Of a stretch of 7,429 bases of DNA, positions 1 through 6,459 are shown piece by piece. Origin of the DNA: Rhodoferax sp. (GTDB lineage Bacteria; Pseudomonadota; Gammaproteobacteria; Burkholderiales; Burkholderiaceae_C); the NCBI GenBank assembly GCA_017880985.1, contig JADGRK010000115.1:1-7429 (forward strand), written 5' to 3'. The notes beneath the pieces were generated by a model. That model saw only the letters and a list, made by a program, of their open reading frames with translations, did not search any database and was not told the DNA's origin. Within the stretch, counting starts at the first letter, position 1. Each line of letters starts with the position of its first letter. The translations under genes were made by a program, and so were the position numbers.

Positions 1-762
1 CTGGTCGAGCAAGGCACGCAGATCGAAATCGACGCGGGCTATGTGATTGCCAGCGCGCCCAATTTGACGGCCGAAAACATTGCCTTTAACGAAGTCGCCC
101 GGCGCGCTATTCAAACTGACCCCGACTTTCATGGCGGGCATTTCTATGCGCACGGCACCGTGCCCAAGCGCGGCCTGCGCATCGCCCGCATGATTGGCCA
201 CATCACCTATCTGAGTGACGACGTGATGAACGAGAAGTTTGGCCGTAAATTGATTGCCACGGCAGGCGCGGGGGCCGCAGTGAGCGACGCCGGGCCGCCC
301 CAAGGCGCGAAGGCCCCTTTGGGGGGCAGCGCAGCACGCGAAGCGGCAAGCGTGGGGGCCTATCTCTTCAGCACGCTGGAGGCCGAGTTTCAAATCGAGA
401 GCTACCTGCGTTACCAGGGCGACAAGTTTGCCGAGTACTTTGACGCCAATACCTACCTGCTGATTACCCGCGCGCTCGACTACTTTGATCCGGCCCGAGC
501 CTACGGCGGCAATTTGAGTCTGGCGCTGGGGCGTGCTACCGCCAAGTTTCTACTGGTGAGCTTTAGCACCGACTGGCGCTTTGCGCCCCAACGCAGCCGC
601 GAGATCGTCAAGGCGCTGCTCCACAACAAGCGCGACGTCAGCTACGCCGAGATCGACGCGCCCCACGGGCATGATGCCTTTTTGCTTGATGACGCCCGCT
701 ACATGGGCGTAGTAGGCTCTTATTTCGATAGCATTGCCGCCCCGACGGAGGTGGCAGCGTGA
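1..762 (+). CDS. metX: Homoserine O-acyltransferase MetX, C-terminal part (5' end outside window)
   Basis: MetX transfers an acyl group from acyl-CoA to the hydroxyl of L-homoserine in the cytoplasm, an early step of methionine synthesis. The frame is open from base 1 and gives 253 residues of a family usually near 380; the GxSxGG nucleophile elbow must lie upstream. Two of the three catalytic residues are visible: Asp191 of the partial protein (in STDWRFAP) and His224 (in PHGHDAFLLD), 33 residues apart as expected. Family hallmarks HGGHFYAHG, GHITYLSDDVMNEKFGR, FQIESYLRYQGDKF and LDYFDPA are intact. The Arg two residues after the catalytic Asp is, as I recall, linked to succinyl-CoA preference in the proteobacterial MetXS branch, so succinyltransferase activity is the better guess. 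The oddity is a low-complexity insert at about residues 85-120, between FGRKL and FQIESYLRYQG in the lid region, where relatives have only a short linker. The stop overlaps the metW start. The GTG at 43 is internal, not a start. Confidence 0.95.
   Translation: MVEQGTQIEIDAGYVIASAPNLTAENIAFNEVARRAIQTDPDFHGGHFYAHGTVPKRGLRIARMIGHITYLSDDVMNEKFGRKLIATAGAGAAVSDAGPPQGAKAPLGGSAAREAASVGAYLFSTLEAEFQIESYLRYQGDKFAEYFDANTYLLITRALDYFDPARAYGGNLSLALGRATAKFLLVSFSTDWRFAPQRSREIVKALLHNKRDVSYAEIDAPHGHDAFLLDDARYMGVVGSYFDSIAAPTEVAA
289..360. repeat. GC-rich palindromic repeat-like insert carried in frame inside metX
   Basis: This stretch encodes residues 97-120 of the partial MetX, rich in Gly, Ala, Pro and Ser (GPPQGAKAPLGGSAAREAAS) and unlike the conserved enzyme on both sides. 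The DNA has an imperfect inverted repeat: 294-305 (GCCGCCCCAAGG) against 316-327 (CCTTTGGGGGGC), 10 of 12 positions complementary, followed by a tail ending in AAGCGTGGGGGCC. From memory, this arrangement (GCCCCAAGG, then CTTGGGGGGCAGCG, then a conserved tail ending GCGTGGGGGC) resembles an interspersed intergenic repeat of Comamonadaceae. I could not search for it, and there is no second copy in this window. Its length, whichever exact boundaries apply, leaves the frame open. Confidence 0.55.
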
Positions 763-1352
763 ACCCCCGTGCACAGGTCAACGCGACCCAACTGGCGATT
801 GCCGAGCTGGTGCCCAAGGGGTCGCGCGTGCTGGATCTGGGTTGTGGCGACGGTGCCATGCTGGCGCACTTGCAGCAGGCGCGCGGCTGTAGCGGCTACG
901 GCATTGAGATTGCCGATGCCAACCTGCTGGCCTGTGTCAAGCGCGGCGTCAACGTGATTCAGCTCAACCTGGACCAAGGCCTGACTTTATTTGAGGATGC
1001 CTCGTTCGACGTCGTGCTACAGATCGACACCCTGCAACACCTGCGCAATGCCGAGGTGATGCTGCTTGAGACCGTGCGTGTCGGCCGTATCGGTATCGTG
1101 GCCTTTCCCAATTTTGCCCACTGGCCGAATCGTTTAAGCGTGCTGCGTGGGCGCATGCCGGTAACCCGGCGGCTGCCCTACCAGTGGTACGACACGCCCA
1201 ACATCCGTGTCGGCACCCACGCAGACCTTGGCATTCTGGCGCACAAAAGCGGCCTCAAAGTGCAAGACAGCTTTGGCATCCAGAACGGCAAGACGGTGCG
1301 GTTTGCACCGAATCTGCTGGCCGGTACCTCGGTCTACACGCTGTCGCGCTAG
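759..1352 (+). CDS. metW: Methionine biosynthesis protein MetW (SAM-dependent methyltransferase fold)
   Basis: MetW is the usual partner of MetX in proteobacteria and is reported to support MetX acyltransferase activity; it has a class I methyltransferase fold but no firmly established methylation substrate. The 197 residues match the family length. The SAM-binding motif I is VLDLGCGDGAML at residues 24-35, with the motif II acid at Glu50 (YGIEI); LQIDTLQHLRN and FPNFAHWPNRL are further family hallmarks. The start is GTG at 759, which overlaps the metX stop as GTGA. GGAGG at 747-751, seven bases upstream, supports this start and implies translational coupling with metX. Nothing is truncated. 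The ampG-type gene I would expect in some relatives does not follow. Confidence 0.95.
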   Translation: MNPRAQVNATQLAIAELVPKGSRVLDLGCGDGAMLAHLQQARGCSGYGIEIADANLLACVKRGVNVIQLNLDQGLTLFEDASFDVVLQIDTLQHLRNAEVMLLETVRVGRIGIVAFPNFAHWPNRLSVLRGRMPVTRRLPYQWYDTPNIRVGTHADLGILAHKSGLKVQDSFGIQNGKTVRFAPNLLAGTSVYTLSR

Positions 1353-1383
1353 CGTGGTTGCGAGCGCTGAGTTGCATTAGCGG

Positions 1384-1411
1384 TTGTCAATTCTTGCGTT
1401 GCTATTATTTT
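1384..1411 (+). promoter_or_regulatory. Weak sigma70-like promoter candidate upstream of hyi
   Basis: TTGTCA at 1384-1389 and TATTTT at 1406-1411 are separated by 16 bases in the only AT-rich patch between metW and hyi. This would give hyi its own transcript with a leader of about 110 bases. The match to the -10 consensus is poor and the patch may instead be part of a repeat, so this is only a candidate. Confidence 0.25.
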
Positions 1412-1455
1412 ATGAGTACTTGCCGCATATCAGACTGGTCTGGCGGTCGATTCTG
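1393..1455. repeat. Possible degenerate interspersed repeat with an imperfect palindrome
   Basis: The 180 bases between metW and hyi contain GCTATTATTTTAT (1401-1413) followed by an imperfect palindrome: CCGC (1423-1426) pairs with GCGG (1443-1446), enclosing the perfect palindrome CAGACTGGTCTG (1431-1442), with ATAT left unpaired on one side. The order (GCTATT, AT-rich run, dyad, GGCGG or AGGCC, GATT) resembles, from memory, a repeat scattered in Rhodoferax and Polaromonas intergenic regions (GCTATT...ATAGCTGCTTGCGC...AAGCGCTAGAGGCC). If it belongs there, it is strongly decayed. No T-run follows, so it is not a convincing rho-independent terminator. Confidence 0.3.
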
Positions 1456-1532
1456 CATCAAAATCAAGCGGGGTTAGAGACGCTGGCACCTGTGCGACAC
1501 TGGGTCGCTGCATTCAGTACACCCTTCGCGTC

Positions 1533-2357
1533 ATGCCCCGCTTCGCCGCCAACCTGTCTTTTCTATACACTGATTTGCCCTTTCTGGACCGCTTTGAAGC
1601 GGCGGCCAGGGACGGTTTCAAGGCGGTGGAGTATTTGTTTCCCTACGCCTGGCCAGCGCGAGAATTGGCAGCCCGGCTGCGCGCACACGGTTTGCAGCAA
1701 GTGCTGTTCAACGCAGTGCCAGGAGGCATGGATGCGCTCTCGGTACAAGAGGCCTGGGACGCTGGCAGGCGCGGCCTGGCCTGCCTTGCGGGTCACGCGG
1801 CTGAGTTCAAAGCCGGTGTGACGCTGGCGCTGGACTATGCCGAGGCGCTGGCTTGCCCGCGCATTCACCTGATGGCCGGATTGGCACCGGCAAATGCGCA
1901 CCGCGCTGAACTGCAGGCCACCTATGTGCGCAACCTGCGCTGGGGCGCGTTGCAAGCTGCAGAGCGCGGTGTGGAGGTGCTGATTGAACCGATCAATCTG
2001 CGCGACATGCCAAGCTATTTTTTGAGTCGCCAGGACCATGCGCATGAGACCCTGGCTGCGGTCGGTGAGCCCAATCTGAAAGTCCAGATGGATCTGTACC
2101 ACTGCCAGATTGTCGAAGGCGATGTGGCCATGAAGCTGCGTCAGTACCTGCCCAGCGGCCGTGTTGGCCACATCCAGGTCGCCGGTGTGCCCGAGCGCCA
2201 CGAGCCCGATACGGGCGAGCTCAACTACACTTATCTTTTCGATTTGCTCGACGATTTGGACTACCCCGGTTGGGTCGGTTGCGAGTACCGGCCGCACTTG
2301 AGTGCACAGCCTGGTGGCACCTCGGCTGGGTTAGGCTGGCGCAAGCCCTGGCTTTGA
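1533..2357 (+). CDS. hyi: Hydroxypyruvate isomerase family protein (Hyi/OtnI, TIM barrel)
   Basis: Members of this xylose-isomerase-like TIM-barrel family interconvert hydroxypyruvate and tartronate semialdehyde, or act on 2-oxo-tetronate (OtnI), using a metal and two acidic residues. The 274-residue protein, slightly longer than the usual about 260, opens with the typical MPRFAANLSFLYTDLPFLDRF and carries AVEYLFPY. The two expected catalytic glutamates are visible at Glu152 (LIEPINLRD) and Glu251 (WVGCEYRP). HIQVAGVPERHEPDTGELNY and the C-terminal TSAGLGW are also family signatures. The N-terminal match fixes the ATG at 1533, although no Shine-Dalgarno sequence precedes it. The glyoxylate pathway genes that often accompany hyi (gcl, glxR, glxK) and the otn kinase and aldolase genes are not nearby, so the physiological substrate cannot be read from context. 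Family assignment is firm; exact substrate is open. Confidence 0.9.
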   Translation: MPRFAANLSFLYTDLPFLDRFEAAARDGFKAVEYLFPYAWPARELAARLRAHGLQQVLFNAVPGGMDALSVQEAWDAGRRGLACLAGHAAEFKAGVTLALDYAEALACPRIHLMAGLAPANAHRAELQATYVRNLRWGALQAAERGVEVLIEPINLRDMPSYFLSRQDHAHETLAAVGEPNLKVQMDLYHCQIVEGDVAMKLRQYLPSGRVGHIQVAGVPERHEPDTGELNYTYLFDLLDDLDYPGWVGCEYRPHLSAQPGGTSAGLGWRKPWL

Positions 2358-2424
2358 TAGCCTACGATCGCTGCGGCAATGACAAACGTGGCATGATCCC
2401 CAAAAATTATCAGTGAACCGACTC

Positions 2425-2429
2425 AGGAG
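2425..2429 (+). promoter_or_regulatory. Ribosome binding site of the M20 peptidase gene
   Basis: AGGAG lies six bases before the ATG at 2436 and supports that start over other candidates. It sits in the 78-base gap after hyi; a clear promoter is not visible there, so read-through from hyi is possible. Confidence 0.7.
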
Positions 2430-2435
2430 TCTTGA

Positions 2436-3923
2436 ATGAACGCCAGCGTCCCCAAATCGATTTTGAATGCCGCCCAAACGTTGGGGCAGGTCAGCCAGGC
2501 TTGGGACGACGACATCGTTCAACAACTCAGCGATTACATTGCCATTCCGGCCAAGTCACCGATGTTTGATGCCGACTGGGTGCAGCACGGTTTTATTGAC
2601 AGCGTGGTGCGCAATGCGGCGGCCTGGGTCGAGGCGCAAAAGGTGGCCGGCCTGACGCTGGAAATCATCCGCCTGCCCGGGCGCACGCCGCTGCTGTTTT
2701 TCGAAGTGGCTGCCGCCCCGGGTGCTGGACCTGTTGATCCCGACCGACCCGCGTCAGGCCAGACCGTCTTGATGTACGGTCACCTCGACAAGCAGCCTGA
2801 ATTTACCGGCTGGCGCAGTGACCTGGGGCCGTGGACACCCAAGTATGAAGATGGCAGGCTCTATGGTCGTGGCGGCGCCGACGATGGCTACGCCATTTAC
2901 GCCGCGATCACCGCCATTCAGGCCCTCAAGACCCAGCAAGCGGCGCACCCGCGCCTGGTTGGCCTGGTGGAAACCTGCGAAGAGAGCGGCTCGTATGACC
3001 TGCTGCCCTACATCGATGCTCTGCGCGAGCGTCTGGGCGATGTCGCCCTGGTGATTTGTCTGGACTCGGGCGCGGGCAATTACGACCAGCTCTGGCTCAC
3101 CAGCAGTTTGCGTGGCATGGCCAGCGGCACGCTCAAGGTCGAGGTATTGACCGAGGGGGTGCACTCGGGCGATGCCAGCGGCCTGGTGCCATCGAGCTTC
3201 CGGATCCTGCGTCACCTGCTGGATCGGCTGGAGGACAGTGCCAGCGGTCGCCTGCTGCCGACGCAGTTTCATTGCCAGGTGCCGGCGGACCGCTTGGCGC
3301 AGGCCCAAATCACCGCGGCGATTCTCGGCGACGAGCTGTACCAGCGTTTTCCCTGGGCGCATTACGACTGCGGCGGCGCCAGCCAGACCGTGCTGCCGAC
3401 TACCACCGACCCATTGCAGGCGCTGCTCAACCGCACCTGGACGCCCACGCTCAGCGTGACCGGTGCCCAAGGTCTGCCAGACCTGAAAGATGCCGGCAAT
3501 GTGCTGCGGCCTTTTACGGCCTTCAAGCTCAGCCTGCGCCTGCCGCCACTGGTGGACGCAGCGCAGGCAGTGCAGCAACTCAAAGCCTTGCTGGAAGCCT
3601 CCGCGCCGTACCAAGCCCGGGTGACGTTCGAGGGCGAGGCCAGCGCCACTGGCTGGAATGCGCCCAGCACCGCACCCTGGTTTGAGCAGGCCCTGAATAC
3701 AGCATCCCTTGACTACTTTGGCGCACCCTGCGGCTACATCGGCCAGGGCGGCACCATCCCGCTGATGAACATGCTCTCCACCGGATTTCCCAAAGCGCAG
3801 ATGATGGTCTGCGGCGTGCTCGGCCCCAAGAGCAATGCCCACGGGCCGAATGAATTCCTGCATGTGCCTTATGCCAAGAAGCTCACTGCGGCAGTGGCGC
3901 AGATCATCGCCCAGGTGCCCTGA
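2436..3923 (+). CDS. M20 family metallopeptidase (carnosinase-like dipeptidase/amidohydrolase)
   Basis: This 495-residue protein is a di-zinc M20 hydrolase, the group containing CNDP dipeptidases, DapE and ArgE. All expected metal and catalytic residues can be seen: His116 and Asp118 in MYGHLDKQPEF, Asp149 in GRGGADDGYA, the general base Glu182 and ligand Glu183 in ETCEESGSYD, Asp210 in CLDSGAGNYD, and the C-terminal ligand His469 in SNAHGPNEFLHVPYAKK. GVHSGDASG with His243 marks the lid/dimerisation domain typical of the dipeptidase branch. There is no signal peptide, so it is probably cytoplasmic. The start has AGGAG at good spacing. The stop overlaps the next start by one base (TGATG), so the two genes are likely co-translated. 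The substrate is unknown: a dipeptide or N-acylated amino acid is plausible. The sequence looks intact. Confidence 0.9.
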   Translation: MNASVPKSILNAAQTLGQVSQAWDDDIVQQLSDYIAIPAKSPMFDADWVQHGFIDSVVRNAAAWVEAQKVAGLTLEIIRLPGRTPLLFFEVAAAPGAGPVDPDRPASGQTVLMYGHLDKQPEFTGWRSDLGPWTPKYEDGRLYGRGGADDGYAIYAAITAIQALKTQQAAHPRLVGLVETCEESGSYDLLPYIDALRERLGDVALVICLDSGAGNYDQLWLTSSLRGMASGTLKVEVLTEGVHSGDASGLVPSSFRILRHLLDRLEDSASGRLLPTQFHCQVPADRLAQAQITAAILGDELYQRFPWAHYDCGGASQTVLPTTTDPLQALLNRTWTPTLSVTGAQGLPDLKDAGNVLRPFTAFKLSLRLPPLVDAAQAVQQLKALLEASAPYQARVTFEGEASATGWNAPSTAPWFEQALNTASLDYFGAPCGYIGQGGTIPLMNMLSTGFPKAQMMVCGVLGPKSNAHGPNEFLHVPYAKKLTAAVAQIIAQVP

Positions 3924-4765
3924 TGACTGCCGACAGCACGCTGTCCACTTTTGTTGCCCTTGATGGCGACAATCTGGCGGTGCAGGACTGGCCGCTGGAG
4001 AAGGGAAAAAGCCTGCGTGGTGTGGTCATTCTGGTGCATGGTTTGGGCGAACATGCCGGCCGTTACGACGCGTTGGCGCGTCGGCTCAATGGCTGGGGTT
4101 TCGCGGTGCGCGGTTTTGACCAGTATGGCCATGGTGAGTCGGGTGGACCACGCGGCGGCTTGCCCACGGATACCCGTCTGCTGGACGACCTGGCTGACCT
4201 TGTGGACAGCACCCGTGCCCGCATGCGCCGCAAGACGCCATTGATCCTGCTCGGGCACAGTATGGGCGGTTTGGTAGCAGCGCGGTTTGTCTCGCTCGGT
4301 CTGCGACCCGTGGCGGGCCTGGTGCTTTCCTCGCCGGCGCTGGACCCGGGACTCAATCCGGTTCAAAAGTTGCTGCTGGCGCTGCTGCCCAAAATCGCCC
4401 CCAATTTGCGGGTTGGCAACGGGCTTGATGCGTCACTCATTTCACACGATCCGGGCGTCGTCGCGGCTTACCGCGCAGACAAACTGGTGCATGACCGCGT
4501 GTCAGGTCGGCTGGCACGCTTTATCGCCGACGCTGGACCCGCGACGGTGGCGCTGGCTCCCAGCTGGCAAGTTCCCACCTTGCTGCTCTACGCCGGGGCT
4601 GACAAACTGGTCAACCCGGCTGGTAGTCGGGCCTTTGCGGCAGCGGCGCCCAAGCAGCTGGTGAGCGCCCACTGTTTTGAGACGCTGTATCACGAAATCT
4701 TCAATGAACTCAAGTCTGAACCTGTTTTTGCCGAGCTCAGAAAGTGGCTTGATGCCCGGTTTTAG
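3923..4765 (+). CDS. Alpha/beta hydrolase, monoacylglycerol lipase/lysophospholipase-like (Hydrolase_4 / S33 type)
   Basis: The 280-residue protein is an alpha/beta-hydrolase resembling monoacylglycerol lipases and PldB-like lysophospholipases. The oxyanion-side motif HGLGEHAGRY starts at His39, FDQYGHGESGGPRG follows, the nucleophile elbow GHSMGG places Ser113 as nucleophile, and Asp227 (LYAGADKLVNP) and His257 (LYHEIFNE) complete the triad. SSPALDPG after the elbow and the ...YHEIFNE ending are typical of the monoacylglycerol lipase branch. No signal peptide is evident, so it is probably cytoplasmic or loosely membrane-associated. Its ATG overlaps the peptidase stop as TGATG with no room for an independent transcript start, which indicates coupling. 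Why a peptidase and an esterase would be paired is not clear from the sequence; the natural substrate is unknown. Confidence 0.88.
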   Translation: MTADSTLSTFVALDGDNLAVQDWPLEKGKSLRGVVILVHGLGEHAGRYDALARRLNGWGFAVRGFDQYGHGESGGPRGGLPTDTRLLDDLADLVDSTRARMRRKTPLILLGHSMGGLVAARFVSLGLRPVAGLVLSSPALDPGLNPVQKLLLALLPKIAPNLRVGNGLDASLISHDPGVVAAYRADKLVHDRVSGRLARFIADAGPATVALAPSWQVPTLLLYAGADKLVNPAGSRAFAAAAPKQLVSAHCFETLYHEIFNELKSEPVFAELRKWLDARF

Positions 4766-4828
4766 GATGGAGCGCAATCCCTTTCGGCCAGGCCGGCCGG
4801 CACTTGCGTAAACTGCAACTTTGATAAC

Positions 4829-4832
4829 GGAG
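4829..4832 (+). promoter_or_regulatory. Ribosome binding site of the universal stress protein gene
   Basis: GGAG lies eight bases before the ATG at 4841 and agrees with the family N-terminus MKILLAVDGS. The 75-base gap before this gene has no convincing -35/-10 pair. Confidence 0.6.
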
Positions 4833-4840
4833 CCCACAAA

Positions 4841-5263
4841 ATGAAAATTCTTCTCGCTGTTGACGGCAGCAGCTACACCAAAAAAATGCTGGCTTACCTG
4901 GCGACGCATGACAACCTATTTACCCCAGCCAACGACTACGCCGTGTTCACAGTGCAGCCGCTGCTGCCTCCGCGGGCCCGCGCCGCAGTCGGTAAAGACA
5001 CTGTGGAAAAATACTATGAGGAGGAAGCCGAGAAAATACTCGCTCCCGTATCCAAGTTTTTAGTGCGCCATGGCATCGACGCCAAGAGCGGCTGGAAAGT
5101 CGGTCATGTGGGCGAAACAATTGCCAGGTTCGCCGTCAATGGAAAATTCGACATGGTGATGATGGGCTCGCATGGGCACGGCACACTGGTTAACCTGGTG
5201 ATGGGTTCGGTAGCCACTCAGGTGCTGGCGAACTGCAAAGTGCCGGTGCTGCTGGTGCGATAA
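4841..5263 (+). CDS. Universal stress protein, UspA family (ATP-binding type)
   Basis: A single-domain Usp of 140 residues, the normal length. It starts with MKILLAVDGSSYTKK, in which Asp8 is the usual nucleotide-contacting acid, and ends with the beta-strand VPVLLVR. The ATP-binding signature G-x2-G-x9-G-(S/T) is perfect: Gly109, Gly112, Gly122 and Ser123 in GSHGHGTLVNLVMGS, so it belongs to the ATP-binding rather than the UspA-proper branch. Such proteins are small cytoplasmic dimers induced by starvation, redox or envelope stress; the specific role here cannot be read from the sequence. It stands alone between the hydrolase gene and the convergent regulator gene, with only 25 bases to the latter and no clear bidirectional terminator. 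Confidence 0.95.
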   Translation: MKILLAVDGSSYTKKMLAYLATHDNLFTPANDYAVFTVQPLLPPRARAAVGKDTVEKYYEEEAEKILAPVSKFLVRHGIDAKSGWKVGHVGETIARFAVNGKFDMVMMGSHGHGTLVNLVMGSVATQVLANCKVPVLLVR

Positions 5264-5288
5264 CGCGCTCGGACCTTTTATGGCATGG

Positions 5289-6203
5289 CTAATGTTGCGC
5301 CAGCGTTGCGGCGGCGGCGCCAGTCAGTGCGGCCGTGAGCGCGTCGAGCACCACCGAGTCCAGGTTCCAGCAATGCCAGAACAGTTCAACCGGCAAAGCG
5401 TGCCCGGGGGCAATGTCCACCAGGCGACCGCTGCGCAAATGCTCGCTGGCCTGTAGCTCAGGTAACACGCTGAAGCCCCAGCCGGCCAGCACGGCTCGCA
5501 CCTGACCTTCCGAGCTGGGCACGTATAACTGGCTCAAGCCTACGCGTTTCAGCCCAAAGGCACGTCCGACGAACTCGGACTGCAAATCATCCTTGCGGTT
5601 GAACGCCACGAATGGCACACTGCGAAAGTTGTGTGCCGACAAGCCATTGGGGCAATGCTCGGCGGCGTAGGCCGCTTCAGCCACCGCCACATAGCGCATG
5701 GCGCCCAATGGCGTCATCTTGCAGCTCCGCAACGCCTGCTTGAGGGTGGTGACACAACCCAACACGCGGCCCTCGCGCAGCCACTCAATGGTGAAGTCCT
5801 GATCATCGGTGATGACCTCCAGGCCCAGGCCCTGGCGCGCCAGAGCGCTCAAGGCTGGCAAGGCCCAGGTGGCAATGCTGTCGGCGTTGATGGCAATGGA
5901 TATCCGCTCCACGTCAGCGCCGCTGCCTGCCGCACCTGGCGCCAGTTCTTTGAGGTCGCGCTCCAGATCAGCCCGCAGCAACCGCATCTGCATCGCGTGC
6001 TTGAGCAGCAGGCGCCCGGCTGAAGTGGCCTTGAGTGGGCGGCTGCGCACGATCAGGACCGCCCCCACCTGAACTTCAAGTGAACGCAGGCGCTGCGACA
6101 CCGCAGACTGGGTGATCGAGAGGCGCACCGCAGCCCGCTCAAAACCGCCCTCTTCCACAATCGCGGCGAGGCACTCCAGGGCATCGGGGTCAAAAGTGCT
6201 CAT
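5289..6203 (-). CDS. argP: LysR-family transcriptional regulator, ArgP (IciA) type
   Basis: This 304-residue protein has an N-terminal winged helix-turn-helix (about residues 4-62; GGFERAAVRLSITQSAVSQRLRSLE, recognition helix about 31-43) and a periplasmic-binding-protein-like effector domain from about residue 90. ITQSAVSQRLRSLE, VRSRPLKATSAGRLLLKHAMQMRLLRADL, FVAFNRKDDLQSEF and the late LPVELFWHCWNLDS are typical of ArgP, which senses lysine and arginine and controls an amino acid exporter (argO/lysE) in enteric bacteria and relatives. The ATG at 6201-6203 gives the expected N-terminus; only a weak AGG precedes it. In many relatives a divergent lysE/argO-type exporter gene lies just upstream; here none is present in the next 450 bases. 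The regulator itself looks intact. Identity as an LysR protein is certain, ArgP orthology likely. Confidence 0.87.
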   Translation of the reverse strand: MSTFDPDALECLAAIVEEGGFERAAVRLSITQSAVSQRLRSLEVQVGAVLIVRSRPLKATSAGRLLLKHAMQMRLLRADLERDLKELAPGAAGSGADVERISIAINADSIATWALPALSALARQGLGLEVITDDQDFTIEWLREGRVLGCVTTLKQALRSCKMTPLGAMRYVAVAEAAYAAEHCPNGLSAHNFRSVPFVAFNRKDDLQSEFVGRAFGLKRVGLSQLYVPSSEGQVRAVLAGWGFSVLPELQASEHLRSGRLVDIAPGHALPVELFWHCWNLDSVVLDALTAALTGAAAATLAQH

Positions 6204-6260
6204 GTCTGTACGCCTAATGTTTTCTAATACTGTTTGATTTTACTTTTCATATTGCAGTGC
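6204..6260 (-). promoter_or_regulatory. AT-rich upstream region of argP with a 10-base-spaced direct repeat
   Basis: This is the most AT-rich stretch in the window and lies directly before argP. CTAAT occurs at 6214-6218 and 6224-6228, one helical turn apart (ATTAG on the coding strand of argP), which would suit cooperative binding by a regulator, for instance autoregulation. No good -35/-10 pair stands out on either strand, so the exact promoter is undetermined. Confidence 0.35.
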
Positions 6261-6459
6261 ATCCGCGACACTACCGAGGAAACCAGTCTCGCCAACACAA
6301 CGCAAATTTCGGTTAGTCAAGCAGCACGCGGCGGTGGGGAAGGTGCCAACAGCCTGGACTGAATCTTTGACGCGGGGAGCCTGCGTTCCAGCGACGTGAC
6401 TTGATAAGCATCAAATCATCCTGATCTTCGTCAGCGTAAGCTTCACGGCGGAAGCTCCC
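6261..6459. other. Stretch without a recognisable gene
   Basis: Between the argP promoter region and the gene remnant to the right I see no credible gene, tRNA, terminator or repeat. A minus-strand open frame of 79 codons (6313-6552) covers much of it, ending ...CWHLPHRRVLLD, but I recognise no family in it and it overlaps the remnant on the other strand. All three plus frames are broken by stops (for example the TGA at 6397-6399). The stretch may be decayed coding DNA. Confidence 0.5.

Noticed and set aside
43..762. GTG at 43 as the start of a 239-residue protein
   Set aside because: The frame is open to base 1 and the upstream residues (GTQIEIDAGYVIASAPNLTAENIAFNEVARRA) continue the MetX family, so it is an internal valine codon in a gene cut by the window edge.
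1563..2297. Minus-strand open frame of 244 codons
   Set aside because: It is the shadow of hyi; the plus-strand protein carries all family motifs.
2754..3863. Minus-strand open frame of 369 codons
   Set aside because: It lies opposite the M20 peptidase gene, has no recognisable family and arises from high GC content and codon bias.
3869..4366. Minus-strand open frame of 165 codons
   Set aside because: It spans the peptidase-hydrolase junction in antisense and has no recognisable domain; both plus-strand genes are well supported.
4785..4800. GC-rich dyad around GGCCGGCC between the hydrolase and stress protein genes as a terminator
   Set aside because: The stem is only about five pairs and no U-tract follows on the plus strand.
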